The translations under genes were made by a program, and so were the position numbers. Positions 18,578-26,939 of a DNA stretch of 64,000 bases are shown piece by piece. The stretch is taken from contig NZ_CP059997.1 of the NCBI RefSeq assembly GCF_018736145.1, positions 7,253,501 through 7,317,500 of the forward strand, read 5' to 3'. This DNA is from Amycolatopsis sp. CA-230715 (GTDB lineage Bacteria; Actinomycetota; Actinomycetes; Mycobacteriales; Pseudonocardiaceae). The notes below the pieces were generated by a model that saw only the letters and a list, made by a program, of their open reading frames with translations, had not been told where the DNA came from and ran no database searches. Position 1 is the first letter of the stretch, and each line of letters begins with the position of its first letter.

Positions 18578-18967
18578 TCACTCCCAGATCTGGATCGCCC
18601 TGATCACGTAACGGGCCTGCGGTACGAAGGTGCCGTGCCCCGGATAGGTGGTGAAATCACCTTCGGTGGAACAGTCCCGTCCCTGGTAGACGGTGACGTC
18701 GCGGTCCATCCGGTTGACGAAGGACCTCGCCTCCAGTTCGTTCGGCAGTGGAATGCATTCCCCGGGATTGGCGATGCGGAGGTCGAACCGTTCGGAGTGA
18801 CCGCCGTAGAACTCGTCGGCCCAGGAACAGAACTCGCCCTGCGTGCAGGCAGCGGGAGGCTGTTCGGGGGCGGCTTGGGCCATCCCGCCGCAGCACAGCA
18901 GGCCCAAGGCCGTGAGCACCAGTACCCGCGGCAGCCTCGCGCGCAGGATCGGTTTGGTTCGTGACAT
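18578..18967 (-). CDS. Secreted peptidase inhibitor I36-type protein
   Basis: A 129-residue exported protein. A signal peptide with basic start RTKPILRARLPR, hydrophobic core VLVLTALGLLCCGGM and AQA-A cleavage near residue 32 precedes a compact beta domain. CTQGEFCSWADEFYGGHSE and a later cysteine near GRDCSTEGDF match the I36 (SMPI-like, beta-gamma-crystallin fold) pattern. Streptomyces relatives inhibit metalloproteinases. The start is ATG 18967 with GGGGAG upstream. The 190-base leader region contains a pair of DnaA-like boxes. Activity as an inhibitor is inferred from family resemblance. Confidence 0.75.
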   Translation of the reverse strand: MSRTKPILRARLPRVLVLTALGLLCCGGMAQAAPEQPPAACTQGEFCSWADEFYGGHSERFDLRIANPGECIPLPNELEARSFVNRMDRDVTVYQGRDCSTEGDFTTYPGHGTFVPQARYVIRAIQIWE

Positions 18968-19082
18968 GACAGTTCTCCCCGGATAGCTGGTGGAGGTGGC
19001 CCCGTCTGGCGGGGTTCCCGGATGAATTCGACGTTGTCAACGATGCCGGTGAGTGAGCGGTTTGTCAGCGGCGTTTCCGCTT

Positions 19083-19121
19083 TTGTGGACAAAGTGGTGT
19101 CACCCGAAAAGTTGTCCACAA
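19083..19121. other. Inverted pair of DnaA boxes
   Basis: TTGTGGACAA (19083-19092) and TTGTCCACAA (19112-19121) form an inverted repeat with 19 bases between the arms. Each arm contains a perfect copy of the actinobacterial DnaA box TTGTCCACA, one per strand. The pair lies in the upstream region of the I36 gene, not near dnaA or an obvious origin. It may titrate DnaA or control the local promoter; that is inference. Confidence 0.6.
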
Positions 19122-19157
19122 ATCGGCGAGAATGGTTGTGCCGCGACCAGAAAAGCG

Positions 19158-20240
19158 CTAAGCACGCGGCGACGCGGTGGAACCCCGCACGACGAGATCG
19201 ACGTCCAGCGTCACCGGCGGCGGTGCCTTCTCACCGCCGAGGAGCCGCACGGCGAACTCACCGGCGAGCCGTCCTTTCACCACGAGGTCCTGCCGGACCG
19301 TCGTCAGGCCGGGATCGGCCCACGCGGCGCCCGGTGCGTCGTCGAATCCCACGATCGACAGGTCGACGGGCACCTCGAGCCCCAGCTGGCGCGCGACGGC
19401 GAGCGCGGCCAGCGCGAGTTCGTCCGACATGCACAGCAGCGCGGTCGGCCTCGGCTCGTGCGTCAGCAGCGCTCGCGCGGACGCCATCGCCACCTCGCGG
19501 GAAGTCCCCGAGGTTTCCCTGATCAGCACGTCGTGTTCGGCGATTCCGGCCGCGGCGATCGGGTCGAGGTAGCCGGCGAAGCGTTCCCTGTTGTCCCGGA
19601 ACAGCGACCGTTTCGCCGCCGCCGGCGACAAAAGCCCGCTTCGCGGAGCGGAAAGGCATTGTGCGGAAAGAACCGCGAACCGGCGATGTCCGAGTTCGAC
19701 GAGGTGCCGTGCCGCCAGCTCGGCGCCGCCGCGGTCGTCGACGCTCACCCTCGCCGCGCCAGGGACGTGGGGCTGGTCGATGACGACGAGCGGGAGCCCG
19801 CGCTCGCGGATCGCGGTCAGCGCCGGCGCGCGATCGGCGAGTGAGTACGCGACGGCCAGATCCGCCTGCGCGGCCAGCACCCGCTCCGCGTTGGGCCCGC
19901 CGTCGTCGCCGCCGGGCAGGATCAGCAGCGCGTGCCCGCCGGGGTCCACCGCACCGGCCAGCGCGTCGAGCGTGATCGAGAGGGCGGGATCGGAGAACGC
20001 CGCGGAAAGTCCGGTGTCGAGCATGACGGCGATGGCGCCGGTGCGGCTGGTGGCGAGGCTGCGCGCGACCGGGTTCGGCCCCGAGTAGCCGAGTTCCTTC
20101 GCCACGCGCAGGACTTCGGCCCGCAACTCGGCCGAGAGCTGGTCAGGCCGGTTGTAGGCGTTCGAAACGGTCGCTCGCGACACCCCGACGGCGTCCGCGA
20201 CGTCGTCGAGCGTCGGCCTCCGGCGACGTGGGCTGGTCAC
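19158..20240 (-). CDS. LacI family transcriptional regulator
   Basis: A 360-residue regulator starting at GTG 20240. The helix-turn-helix reads PTLDDVADAVGVSRATVSNAYNR-type with hinge YSGPNPVARSLAT, and a periplasmic-binding-protein-like sensor fills residues 65-340, ending in IVGFDDAPGAAWADPGLTTV. It is divergent from an MFS transporter with a LacI-type operator between them, so it probably represses that transporter and itself. The effector, normally a sugar or small metabolite, is unknown. Confidence 0.9.
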   Translation of the reverse strand: MTSPRRRRPTLDDVADAVGVSRATVSNAYNRPDQLSAELRAEVLRVAKELGYSGPNPVARSLATSRTGAIAVMLDTGLSAAFSDPALSITLDALAGAVDPGGHALLILPGGDDGGPNAERVLAAQADLAVAYSLADRAPALTAIRERGLPLVVIDQPHVPGAARVSVDDRGGAELAARHLVELGHRRFAVLSAQCLSAPRSGLLSPAAAKRSLFRDNRERFAGYLDPIAAAGIAEHDVLIRETSGTSREVAMASARALLTHEPRPTALLCMSDELALAALAVARQLGLEVPVDLSIVGFDDAPGAAWADPGLTTVRQDLVVKGRLAGEFAVRLLGGEKAPPPVTLDVDLVVRGSTASPRA

Positions 20241-20278
20241 GCGCAGAGTCTACGTCGGGCCGGAATCACTGGACTTTC

Positions 20279-20290
20279 TGAAGCGCTTAA
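20279..20290. promoter_or_regulatory. LacI-family operator
   Basis: TGAAGCGCTTAA is a near-perfect palindrome centred on CG, the classic shape of LacI/GalR operators. It lies 14 bases before the MFS start and 38 bases before the divergent lacI-type start, well placed to repress both. Confidence 0.7.
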
Positions 20291-20304
20291 GACATTCTGG
20301 GGCA

Positions 20305-21501
20305 ATGCTTTCACCGCGTACCGCCGTCATCGTGGTCTTCGCGCTCAACGGTGCGGCACTCGGCTCGTGGGCCCCGAGGGTGCCCGCGCTGGCCGCGCAG
20401 ATGCACACCGAGCCAGGGCCGCTCGGGCTCGCGCTGCTCGGCTCGAGCGTCGGCATGCTGCTGGCCGCCGTGGTCTCGGGCAGGCTCGTCGAGCGGACCG
20501 GCCCCCGGTTGATGATCGCGGTGTCCGTGGTGGTCGCGGGCCTGCTGCTGCCCGCGATCGGGGCCACCACGTCGGTTCCGCTCTTCGGTGTCGAACTGCT
20601 CGCGCTCGGCGCCGCGGTCGGCGTGCTCGACGTCGCCATGAACATCGCGGCCGTGCAGGTGGAACGCGACGAGGGCAAGCCGATCATGCCGTTGTTCCAC
20701 GCCGGTTTCAGCGTCGGCGCGCTCATCGGTTCCGCCGCCGCGGGGCTGGCCGCGTCCCACGACTGGTCACCGGAACGGCATCTCGCGGTCGCCGGCGCGT
20801 TCGCGATCGTGGTGCTGCTCGCGGTACTTCGCGATGTTCCGGGCACCAGGCCGCCGCGCCACGAGAAGGCGACCGCGCCCCGCGTCGCGCCCGCGCGGAG
20901 GCCGGTGCTGTGGCTGCTCGCGGCGATCGCACTGGCCTCCGCGATCGCCGAAGGCGCCAGCTCGGACTGGTCGGCGATGCTCATGGTCAACGTCCACGGT
21001 GTCGGCCAGGGCGCGGGCGCGCTCGCGTTTTCGGCGTTCTCGCTGGCGATGGCGTGCGCGAGGGTCGGCGGTTCATGGCTCCAGCGGAAGCTGGGACCGA
21101 CGAGGACACTGGCGTTCGGCGCGCTGCTCGCGGGGGCGGGACTCGTGAGCGCGGCGCTGATTCCGTTGCCCGCCGTGGGTTTCGCCGGATTCGTCCTCGC
21201 CGGTGCCGGGCTCGCGGCGTCTTTCCCGGTGGCACTGGGCCTGGCGGGAGAGGCGGGGAAGCGTGCGGACGGCAGCGGCGGCGAGCGGGAGATCGCGTTC
21301 GTCACCGCGATCGCCTACACCGGCTTCCTCGCCGGGCCGCCGATGATCGGCGGCATCGCCCAGGTCACCTCGTACGCCGGGTCCTTCGTCGTGGTCGCCG
21401 TGATCGCACTGCTGATCGCGCCCGCCGCGATCGGTGCCGTGCGCGCCAGGGCGGCCGAGGGCGAACGCGCGGAGTCAGCCCTGCCCGGAGCCGTCCGGTG
21501 A
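20305..21501 (+). CDS. MFS transporter (YbjJ-like)
   Basis: A 398-residue permease with about 12 hydrophobic segments. It starts RTAVIVVFALNGAALGSWAPRVP, the signature opening of the YbjJ/FucP-like subgroup, and has SGRLVERTGPRLMI between helices 2 and 3. The third and fourth helices carry VGVLDVAMNIAAVQVER. It is likely controlled by the divergent LacI-type regulator. Sugar or drug efflux are both possible. Its last 27 bases overlap the end of the convergent histidine phosphatase gene. Confidence 0.85.
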   Translation: MLSPRTAVIVVFALNGAALGSWAPRVPALAAQMHTEPGPLGLALLGSSVGMLLAAVVSGRLVERTGPRLMIAVSVVVAGLLLPAIGATTSVPLFGVELLALGAAVGVLDVAMNIAAVQVERDEGKPIMPLFHAGFSVGALIGSAAAGLAASHDWSPERHLAVAGAFAIVVLLAVLRDVPGTRPPRHEKATAPRVAPARRPVLWLLAAIALASAIAEGASSDWSAMLMVNVHGVGQGAGALAFSAFSLAMACARVGGSWLQRKLGPTRTLAFGALLAGAGLVSAALIPLPAVGFAGFVLAGAGLAASFPVALGLAGEAGKRADGSGGEREIAFVTAIAYTGFLAGPPMIGGIAQVTSYAGSFVVVAVIALLIAPAAIGAVRARAAEGERAESALPGAVR

Positions 21502-22122
21502 TTCGCGCCATTGCGCGAACGGACGGTCGAGCTTCCAGCCGCCGCCGTCGGTGGTCAGCGTCCTGACTTCACAGGTGTCCGGATTGGACAGTGACTCGAA
21601 CAGGTCGATGCTCCAGGCGAACACGCGGCGGCACAGCAAGCGGATGGTGAGCCCGTGCGAGACCACCAGAACGGTCCGCGGGTGGCTGTCGGCGTGCGCT
21701 TCCAGCTCGCTCAGGAACGCCGCGACGCGGTCGTCGACATCCGCGCCGGACTCCCCGAACGGCAACCGGTAGAAGAAGTGCCCGAACTCGTGCCGCCGCA
21801 GTTTCTGGACCTCCTGCTCGTCCGGGTCCTGCAGGTTCCCCCAGTCCTGCTCGCGAAGGCGCGGTTCCGGTACCACGCGCTCGCACAGGTCGTCGATGCC
21901 GAGCAGCCGCAGCGTTTCCGTGGTGCGCAGGTACGGGCTCACGTACACCGCGGCCGGTTCGTCCCCGATGAGGTCCCTGATCCCGGCGCCGGTGCGGACC
22001 GCCTGCGCGCGTCCAGCGCCGGTGAGGGGGAGCGCGTGGTCGGGGATGCGGGTGTAGGCGAGTTCGTCGACGTTCCCGAGTGATTCGGCGTGCCGCAACA
22101 GGATGATCCTCACCGGCCCCAT
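21475..22122 (-). CDS. Histidine phosphatase (phosphoglycerate mutase-like) family protein
   Basis: A 215-residue enzyme. The catalytic motif is LLRHAESLGN, with Ala replacing the common Gly of RHGE; YVSPYLRTTET and VVSHGLTIRLL supply the other phosphate-binding Arg and His. The acid residue is probably in LREQDWG. Members act on phospho-sugars, nucleotides or phosphoproteins, and the specificity is not evident. The 3' end overlaps the convergent MFS gene (21475-21501). Confidence 0.88.
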   Translation of the reverse strand: MGPVRIILLRHAESLGNVDELAYTRIPDHALPLTGAGRAQAVRTGAGIRDLIGDEPAAVYVSPYLRTTETLRLLGIDDLCERVVPEPRLREQDWGNLQDPDEQEVQKLRRHEFGHFFYRLPFGESGADVDDRVAAFLSELEAHADSHPRTVLVVSHGLTIRLLCRRVFAWSIDLFESLSNPDTCEVRTLTTDGGGWKLDRPFAQWRESPDGSGQG

Positions 22123-22172
22123 CTTGCCGGGTGCGACGCGGGTCTCGCTCGCCTCGGGCCTACCCTCGTGAC

Positions 22173-24215
22173 GTGCCAGCAGAACGTGTATCGACCCCGA
22201 CGCCCGCCTCGGAGCCCGTGCGGCGGGCGAGTGTGCTCCCGCTGGTCCTCGTGTGCGTCGTGCTGGCCGCGCTGCTCGCGGTCGGGCTGGTGGCCGCGAC
22301 CGGCGGCGCCGGGTTCGTGATCGCGGGCCTGCCGGACCCTGGCCTTGTCACGCGCTACGGCATCACGATCGTCCGCGTGCTCGCCGAGGCGGCCTCGGTG
22401 GTGACGATCGGATCGCTGCTGGTGTCCGCGTTCCTGGTGCCGCCCCAGCAGTCCGGGACGCTCAGCGTCGACGGCTACGCGGCTCTTCGTACGGCGGGCG
22501 TCGCGTCCTGGGTCTGGTTCGCGGCTTCGCTCGCGTCGGTGTACTTCACCGCAGCGGACGGCGCGGGCAAGCCGGTCGCCGAACTGCTGTCGCCGACGGT
22601 GCTGCTCGATCTCGTGGACGCGATCGAGCAGCCGAAGGCGTGGCTCATCACCTCGTTGATCGCGCTCCTGCTCGCGCTCGGCTGCCGCCTCGCGCTGTCG
22701 TGGGGCTGGTCGACGGCGCTGTTCTTCCTCGCCGTCTTCGGGCTCGTCCCGGTCGCGGTGACCGGGCACTCCGCGAGCGGCGGTTCGCACGACCTGGCCA
22801 CGAACAGCCTGCTGTTCCACCTCGTCGGCGCCGCGGTTTGGGTTGGCGGCCTCCTCGCGCTGCTCGCACTCGGCAAGCGCCGTGCGGCGCACCTGACGCT
22901 GGCCGCGACGCGGTTTTCCAAGATCGCGCTCGTGTGCTGGATCGTGATGGCGGTCTCGGGCGTGGTGAACGCGCTGGTCCGGATCGCGCCGAAGGACCTG
23001 TTCAGCACCGATTACGGGCTGCTCGTCGTCGCCAAGATCGTCGCTCTGCTCGTGCTCGGCGTCTTCGGGCAGCAGCAGCGGCAGCGCGGCGTGAAGGGCC
23101 TCGTCGACGGCGCCGGGGGCGGTCAGCTCGTACGGCTCGCCGGGGTCGAAGTGCTCGTCATGTTCGTGACGATCGGCATCGCCGCCGCGCTCGCGCGTAC
23201 TCCGCCGCCGCAGGAGACGTTCACCCAGCCGTCCAACACCGAGTTGCTGATCGGGTACGACCTCGACGGACCGCCGACCCTGCTGCGGCTGCTGCTGGAC
23301 TGGCGGTTCGACCTGCTCTACGGCACCGCGGCGCTCGTGCTGGCCGTCCTGTACATCGCCGGTGTGCGGCGCCTGCGCCGCCGCGGCGACGCGTGGCCGG
23401 TCGGCAGGACGGTTTCGTGGCTGGCGGGATGTTTCGTCCTGCTGATCGCGACCTCGTCCGGGATCGGCCGCTACGCGCCCGCGATGTTCAGCGTGCACAT
23501 GGGCAACCACATGCTCCTGTCGATGGTGGCGCCGGTGCTGTTCGTGCTGGGCGGCCCGGTCACGCTGGCGCTGCGCGCGCTGCCGGTGGCGGGAAAGGGG
23601 GCGCCACCGGGGCCGAGGGAATGGCTGCTCGCCGCGGTCCATTCGAAGGTTTCGCGGGTGCTGACCCACCCGATCGTCGCGCTGGTGCTGTTCGTCGGGT
23701 CGTTCTACATCCTGTACTTCTCGGGCCTGTTCGACTCCGCGCTGAACTACCACTGGGCGCACCTGGCGATGAACGCCCACTTCCTCCTGTCCGGGTACCT
23801 CTTCTACTGGCCGCTCATCGGCGTCGACCCGTCGCCGCGCCGCCTGCCGCCGCTGGGGAAGCTCGGCCTGATGTTCGCGTCGATGCCGTTCCACGCGTTC
23901 TTCGGGGTGATCCTGATGAACATGCAGACGGTGATCGGGGAGACCTTCTACCGCTCGCTCAAGCTTCCGTGGGTCGGCGATCTGCTCACCGACCAGCGGC
24001 TCGGGGGCGGGATCGCCTGGGCGTCCGGTGAGGTGCCGGTGCTGCTCGTGCTGATCGCCCTGCTGGTGCAGTGGGCGCGCGCGGACGAGCGGGAGGCGCG
24101 TCGCAACGACCGCCGCGAAGAGGCGAGCGGTGACGCCGACCTGGCCGCCTACAACGCGATGCTGAAACAGCTTTCCCAAGGCAAGAGCCCGGCCGAGCGG
24201 CAGCATCCCGAGTAG
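22173..24215 (+). CDS. CopD-CtaG fusion, copper/cytochrome oxidase assembly membrane protein
   Basis: A 680-residue polytopic protein with start GTG 22173 (PAERVSTPT). The first half has about eight helices and a CopD region with GHSASGGSHDLATNSLLFHLVGAAVWVGG split over two helices. The second half is a caa3_CtaG domain with FSVHMGNHMLLSMVAPVLFVLG and HFLLSGYLFYWPLIGVDPSP, its conserved histidines being likely copper ligands. Such fusions are common in actinobacteria and are linked to copper delivery to cytochrome c oxidase. A short polar tail ends the protein. Confidence 0.88.
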   Translation: MPAERVSTPTPASEPVRRASVLPLVLVCVVLAALLAVGLVAATGGAGFVIAGLPDPGLVTRYGITIVRVLAEAASVVTIGSLLVSAFLVPPQQSGTLSVDGYAALRTAGVASWVWFAASLASVYFTAADGAGKPVAELLSPTVLLDLVDAIEQPKAWLITSLIALLLALGCRLALSWGWSTALFFLAVFGLVPVAVTGHSASGGSHDLATNSLLFHLVGAAVWVGGLLALLALGKRRAAHLTLAATRFSKIALVCWIVMAVSGVVNALVRIAPKDLFSTDYGLLVVAKIVALLVLGVFGQQQRQRGVKGLVDGAGGGQLVRLAGVEVLVMFVTIGIAAALARTPPPQETFTQPSNTELLIGYDLDGPPTLLRLLLDWRFDLLYGTAALVLAVLYIAGVRRLRRRGDAWPVGRTVSWLAGCFVLLIATSSGIGRYAPAMFSVHMGNHMLLSMVAPVLFVLGGPVTLALRALPVAGKGAPPGPREWLLAAVHSKVSRVLTHPIVALVLFVGSFYILYFSGLFDSALNYHWAHLAMNAHFLLSGYLFYWPLIGVDPSPRRLPPLGKLGLMFASMPFHAFFGVILMNMQTVIGETFYRSLKLPWVGDLLTDQRLGGGIAWASGEVPVLLVLIALLVQWARADEREARRNDRREEASGDADLAAYNAMLKQLSQGKSPAERQHPE

Positions 24216-24389
24216 CCGCGCCCTATAGCAGAACCCACCGACACGACCGCCGCGGCACCGGCCGCGCCGGGCCGAGTTGTGCACAGGCTTCCGCGCTGTC
24301 CACAGATTCTCCTCGCTCTCGTCCGCACGTCCCGCGGACGGCCACCATTGCCGGAGGACGACGAACTCCGGCAGGAAGGCGGTAAGGCG

Positions 24390-24875
24390 ATGGCAGTGGG
24401 AGAAACCCCGATCACCGTGGTCGGGAACGTGCTCAGCGAGCTGACCAGGCGCACGGTGCCCAGCGGGCACGAGGTGGTGTCGTTCTGGCTCCGCAGCAAC
24501 GAACGGCGGTACGACAAGGAAACCAACGACTGGGTGGACGGGCGCCAGCTGACCGTGAAGGTGACGTGCTGGCGCAAGCTCGCCATCGGCGCCTTCGCGT
24601 CCATCGGGAAGGGCGATCCGGTGGTGGTCACGGGGCGGCTGTCCACCTCCGAGTACGCGGCGGACGGGCAGACTCGGTCTATACCTGAGGTTGAGGCATC
24701 GGCCGTCGGGCCCAATCTCGCCCGCTGCACCGCGACCGTGCGGCGGAACTCCCGTGACGCGGTGCCGGACACTCCCGGGCTGCCGAGCTTCGAAGCGCCC
24801 GCGCCGCGCGCGGGTTCCGATGAGTTCGGTGCGAACGCCCTCGTCACGGGCGCGGTGCCGTCGGGGGCGCGATGA
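24390..24875 (+). CDS. Single-stranded DNA-binding protein, Rv2478c-type paralogue
   Basis: A 161-residue OB-fold protein starting ATG 24390. ETPITVVGNVLSE opens the fold, and SFWLRSNERRYDKETNDW, TCWRKLAIGAFASIGKGDPV and GRLSTSEYA follow the SSB pattern. It lacks the acidic DDDIPF-type C-terminal tip of housekeeping SSB, ending in a loose Ala/Gly-rich tail instead. M. tuberculosis has the same gene next to ettA (Rv2478c-Rv2477c), so this is the second SSB of the chromosome and not the replication one. Confidence 0.85.
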   Translation: MAVGETPITVVGNVLSELTRRTVPSGHEVVSFWLRSNERRYDKETNDWVDGRQLTVKVTCWRKLAIGAFASIGKGDPVVVTGRLSTSEYAADGQTRSIPEVEASAVGPNLARCTATVRRNSRDAVPDTPGLPSFEAPAPRAGSDEFGANALVTGAVPSGAR

Positions 24876-25008
24876 GCCCTGCCCCCAGGTCGGCTCGGCG
24901 TGTCGCCACCGGGAAGCCCGTCACCGCCTGCTGATCAGGCCCTCACCCGGGGTACGTGGGTGGTGACCGGCGTTCGGGCGCCCGCGGCACCGCTCTACGA
25001 TCGCAAAC

Positions 25009-26685
25009 ATGGCCGAGTACATCTACACCATGAAAAAGGTGCGCAAGACCGTCGGGGACAAGGTCATCCTCGACGACGTCAGCACCGCGTTCTACCCCGG
25101 CGCGAAGATCGGTGTCGTGGGTCCGAACGGGGCGGGGAAGTCGACCGTCCTGAAGATCATGGCGGGGCTCGACCAGCCGAGCAACGGCGAGGCGTTCATC
25201 CAGCCCGGCGCCAGCGTGGGCATCCTGCTGCAGGAGCCGCCGCTGAACGAGGAGAAGACGGTACGGGGAAACGTCGAGGAGGGCCTCGGGGACACGAAGG
25301 TCAAGCTCGACCGGTTCAACGAGATCGCCGAGCTGCTGGCCACCGACTACAGCGACGAGCTGATGGAGGAAATGGGCCAGCTGCAGGAAGAGCTGGACCA
25401 CGCGGACGCGTGGGAGCTCGACTCCCAGCTGGAGCAGGCGATGGACGCGCTTCGCTGCCCGCCGCCCGACGAGCCGGTCACCCACCTCTCCGGTGGTGAG
25501 CGCCGCCGGGTCGCGCTGTGCAAGCTGCTGCTGTCGAAGCCCGACCTGCTGCTGCTGGACGAGCCGACGAACCACCTGGACGCCGAAAGCGTGCTGTGGC
25601 TCGAGCAGTTCCTCGCCGCGTACCCCGGTGCCGTCCTCGCCGTGACCCACGACCGGTACTTCCTCGACAACGTCGCCGAGTGGATCATGGAGCTCGACCG
25701 TGGCCGCGTCGTCGGCTACGAGGGCAACTACTCCACCTACCTCGAGAAGAAGCGCGAGCGGCTCGCGGTACAGGGGAAGAAGGACGCGAAGCTCGCCAAG
25801 CGGCTGAAGACCGAGCTCGACTGGGTGCGGTCGAACGCCAAGGCACGGCAGACGAAGTCGCGGTCCCGGCTCGAGCGCTACGAGGAGATGGCGGCCGAGG
25901 CGGACAAGCACCGCAAGCTCGACTTCGAGGAGATCCAGATCCCGCCCGGTCCGAGGCTGGGCAGCGTGGTGGTCGAGAGCGACCACCTGCGCAAGGGTTT
26001 CGACGACCGGTTGCTGATCGACGACCTGTCGTTCAACCTGCCGCGCAACGGCATCGTCGGCGTGATCGGCCCGAACGGTGTCGGCAAGACGACCCTGTTC
26101 AAGACGATCGTCGGGCTGGAGCCCGCGGATTCGGGGGAGGTGAAGATCGGCGAGACCGTCAAACTGTCCTATGTGGACCAGGGGCGGGCCGGGATCGACC
26201 CGAAGAAGACCGTGTGGGAGGTCGTCTCGGACGGGCTCGACTTCATCCACGTCGGGCAGACCGAAATGCCTTCGCGCGCCTACGTCAGCGCGTTCGGGTT
26301 CAAGGGGCCGGACCAGCAGAAGCCGGCGGGCGTGCTCTCCGGTGGTGAGCGCAACCGGTTGAACCTCGCGCTCACCCTGAAGCTGGGCGGGAACCTGATC
26401 CTGCTCGACGAGCCGACGAACGACCTGGACGTGGAAACGCTCGGTTCGCTCGAGAACGCGCTCGAACAGTTCCCCGGCTGCGCTGTGGTGATCTCGCACG
26501 ACCGGTGGTTCCTCGACCGCGTCGCGACGCACATCCTGGCTTGGGAAGGCACCGACGAGGACCCGGCGAAGTGGTTCTGGTTCGAAGGGAACTTCGAGGG
26601 GTATGAGAAGAACAAGATCGAACGCCTCGGCGCCGAGGCGGCTCGGCCGCACCGGGTCACGCACCGCAAACTGACCCGCGACTGA
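25009..26685 (+). CDS. ettA: ABC-F translational throttle protein EttA
   Basis: A 558-residue soluble ABC-F protein, the usual EttA length. It has two ATPase domains: Walker A GPNGAGKS at 38-45 with LSGGERRRVALCKLLLSKPD, and GPNGVGKTT with LSGGERNRLNLALTLKLGG. LLLDEPTNHLDAESVLWLE and ILLDEPTNDLDVETLGSLE are the Walker B regions. The arm and linker between them contain ELDWVRSNAKARQTKSRSR, typical of EttA. EttA binds the ribosomal E site and gates the first peptide bond according to ADP/ATP ratio. It is part of the Rv2477c-like conserved block. Confidence 0.95.
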   Translation: MAEYIYTMKKVRKTVGDKVILDDVSTAFYPGAKIGVVGPNGAGKSTVLKIMAGLDQPSNGEAFIQPGASVGILLQEPPLNEEKTVRGNVEEGLGDTKVKLDRFNEIAELLATDYSDELMEEMGQLQEELDHADAWELDSQLEQAMDALRCPPPDEPVTHLSGGERRRVALCKLLLSKPDLLLLDEPTNHLDAESVLWLEQFLAAYPGAVLAVTHDRYFLDNVAEWIMELDRGRVVGYEGNYSTYLEKKRERLAVQGKKDAKLAKRLKTELDWVRSNAKARQTKSRSRLERYEEMAAEADKHRKLDFEEIQIPPGPRLGSVVVESDHLRKGFDDRLLIDDLSFNLPRNGIVGVIGPNGVGKTTLFKTIVGLEPADSGEVKIGETVKLSYVDQGRAGIDPKKTVWEVVSDGLDFIHVGQTEMPSRAYVSAFGFKGPDQQKPAGVLSGGERNRLNLALTLKLGGNLILLDEPTNDLDVETLGSLENALEQFPGCAVVISHDRWFLDRVATHILAWEGTDEDPAKWFWFEGNFEGYEKNKIERLGAEAARPHRVTHRKLTRD

Positions 26686-26939
26686 CCATGTTCCCCGTGC
26701 GCGCGGCCGGATGGGTGCCACCACGCGGTGGGCGGGACGAGGCCACGACTCGTCCCGGTCACCTGCGGGCGGCCGCTCCGCCCGTCCACGCGCGCACGGC
26801 ATACCCAAGCGCAGAACCACGGTTTCGCAACACGTCGTAGGCCCGGATCGTGTCACCCCGTCGAGGCGACAAGCGCGATTCGGCCGCCGGTTTCGCGCTT
26901 CGCGGTAGGACGCTAGAGCGATACTGAGCGGAGTCCCCA

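Noticed and set aside
19150..19162. Second LacI operator (AAAAGCGCTAAG) at the lacI stop codon
   Set aside because: Only the AGCGCT core is palindromic. It may support looping with the main operator, but the evidence is too weak to annotate.
22110..24470. A 786-codon minus-strand frame opposite the CopD-CtaG gene
   Set aside because: It is a His/Arg/Gln-rich antisense shadow of a gene with clear membrane domains on the plus strand.
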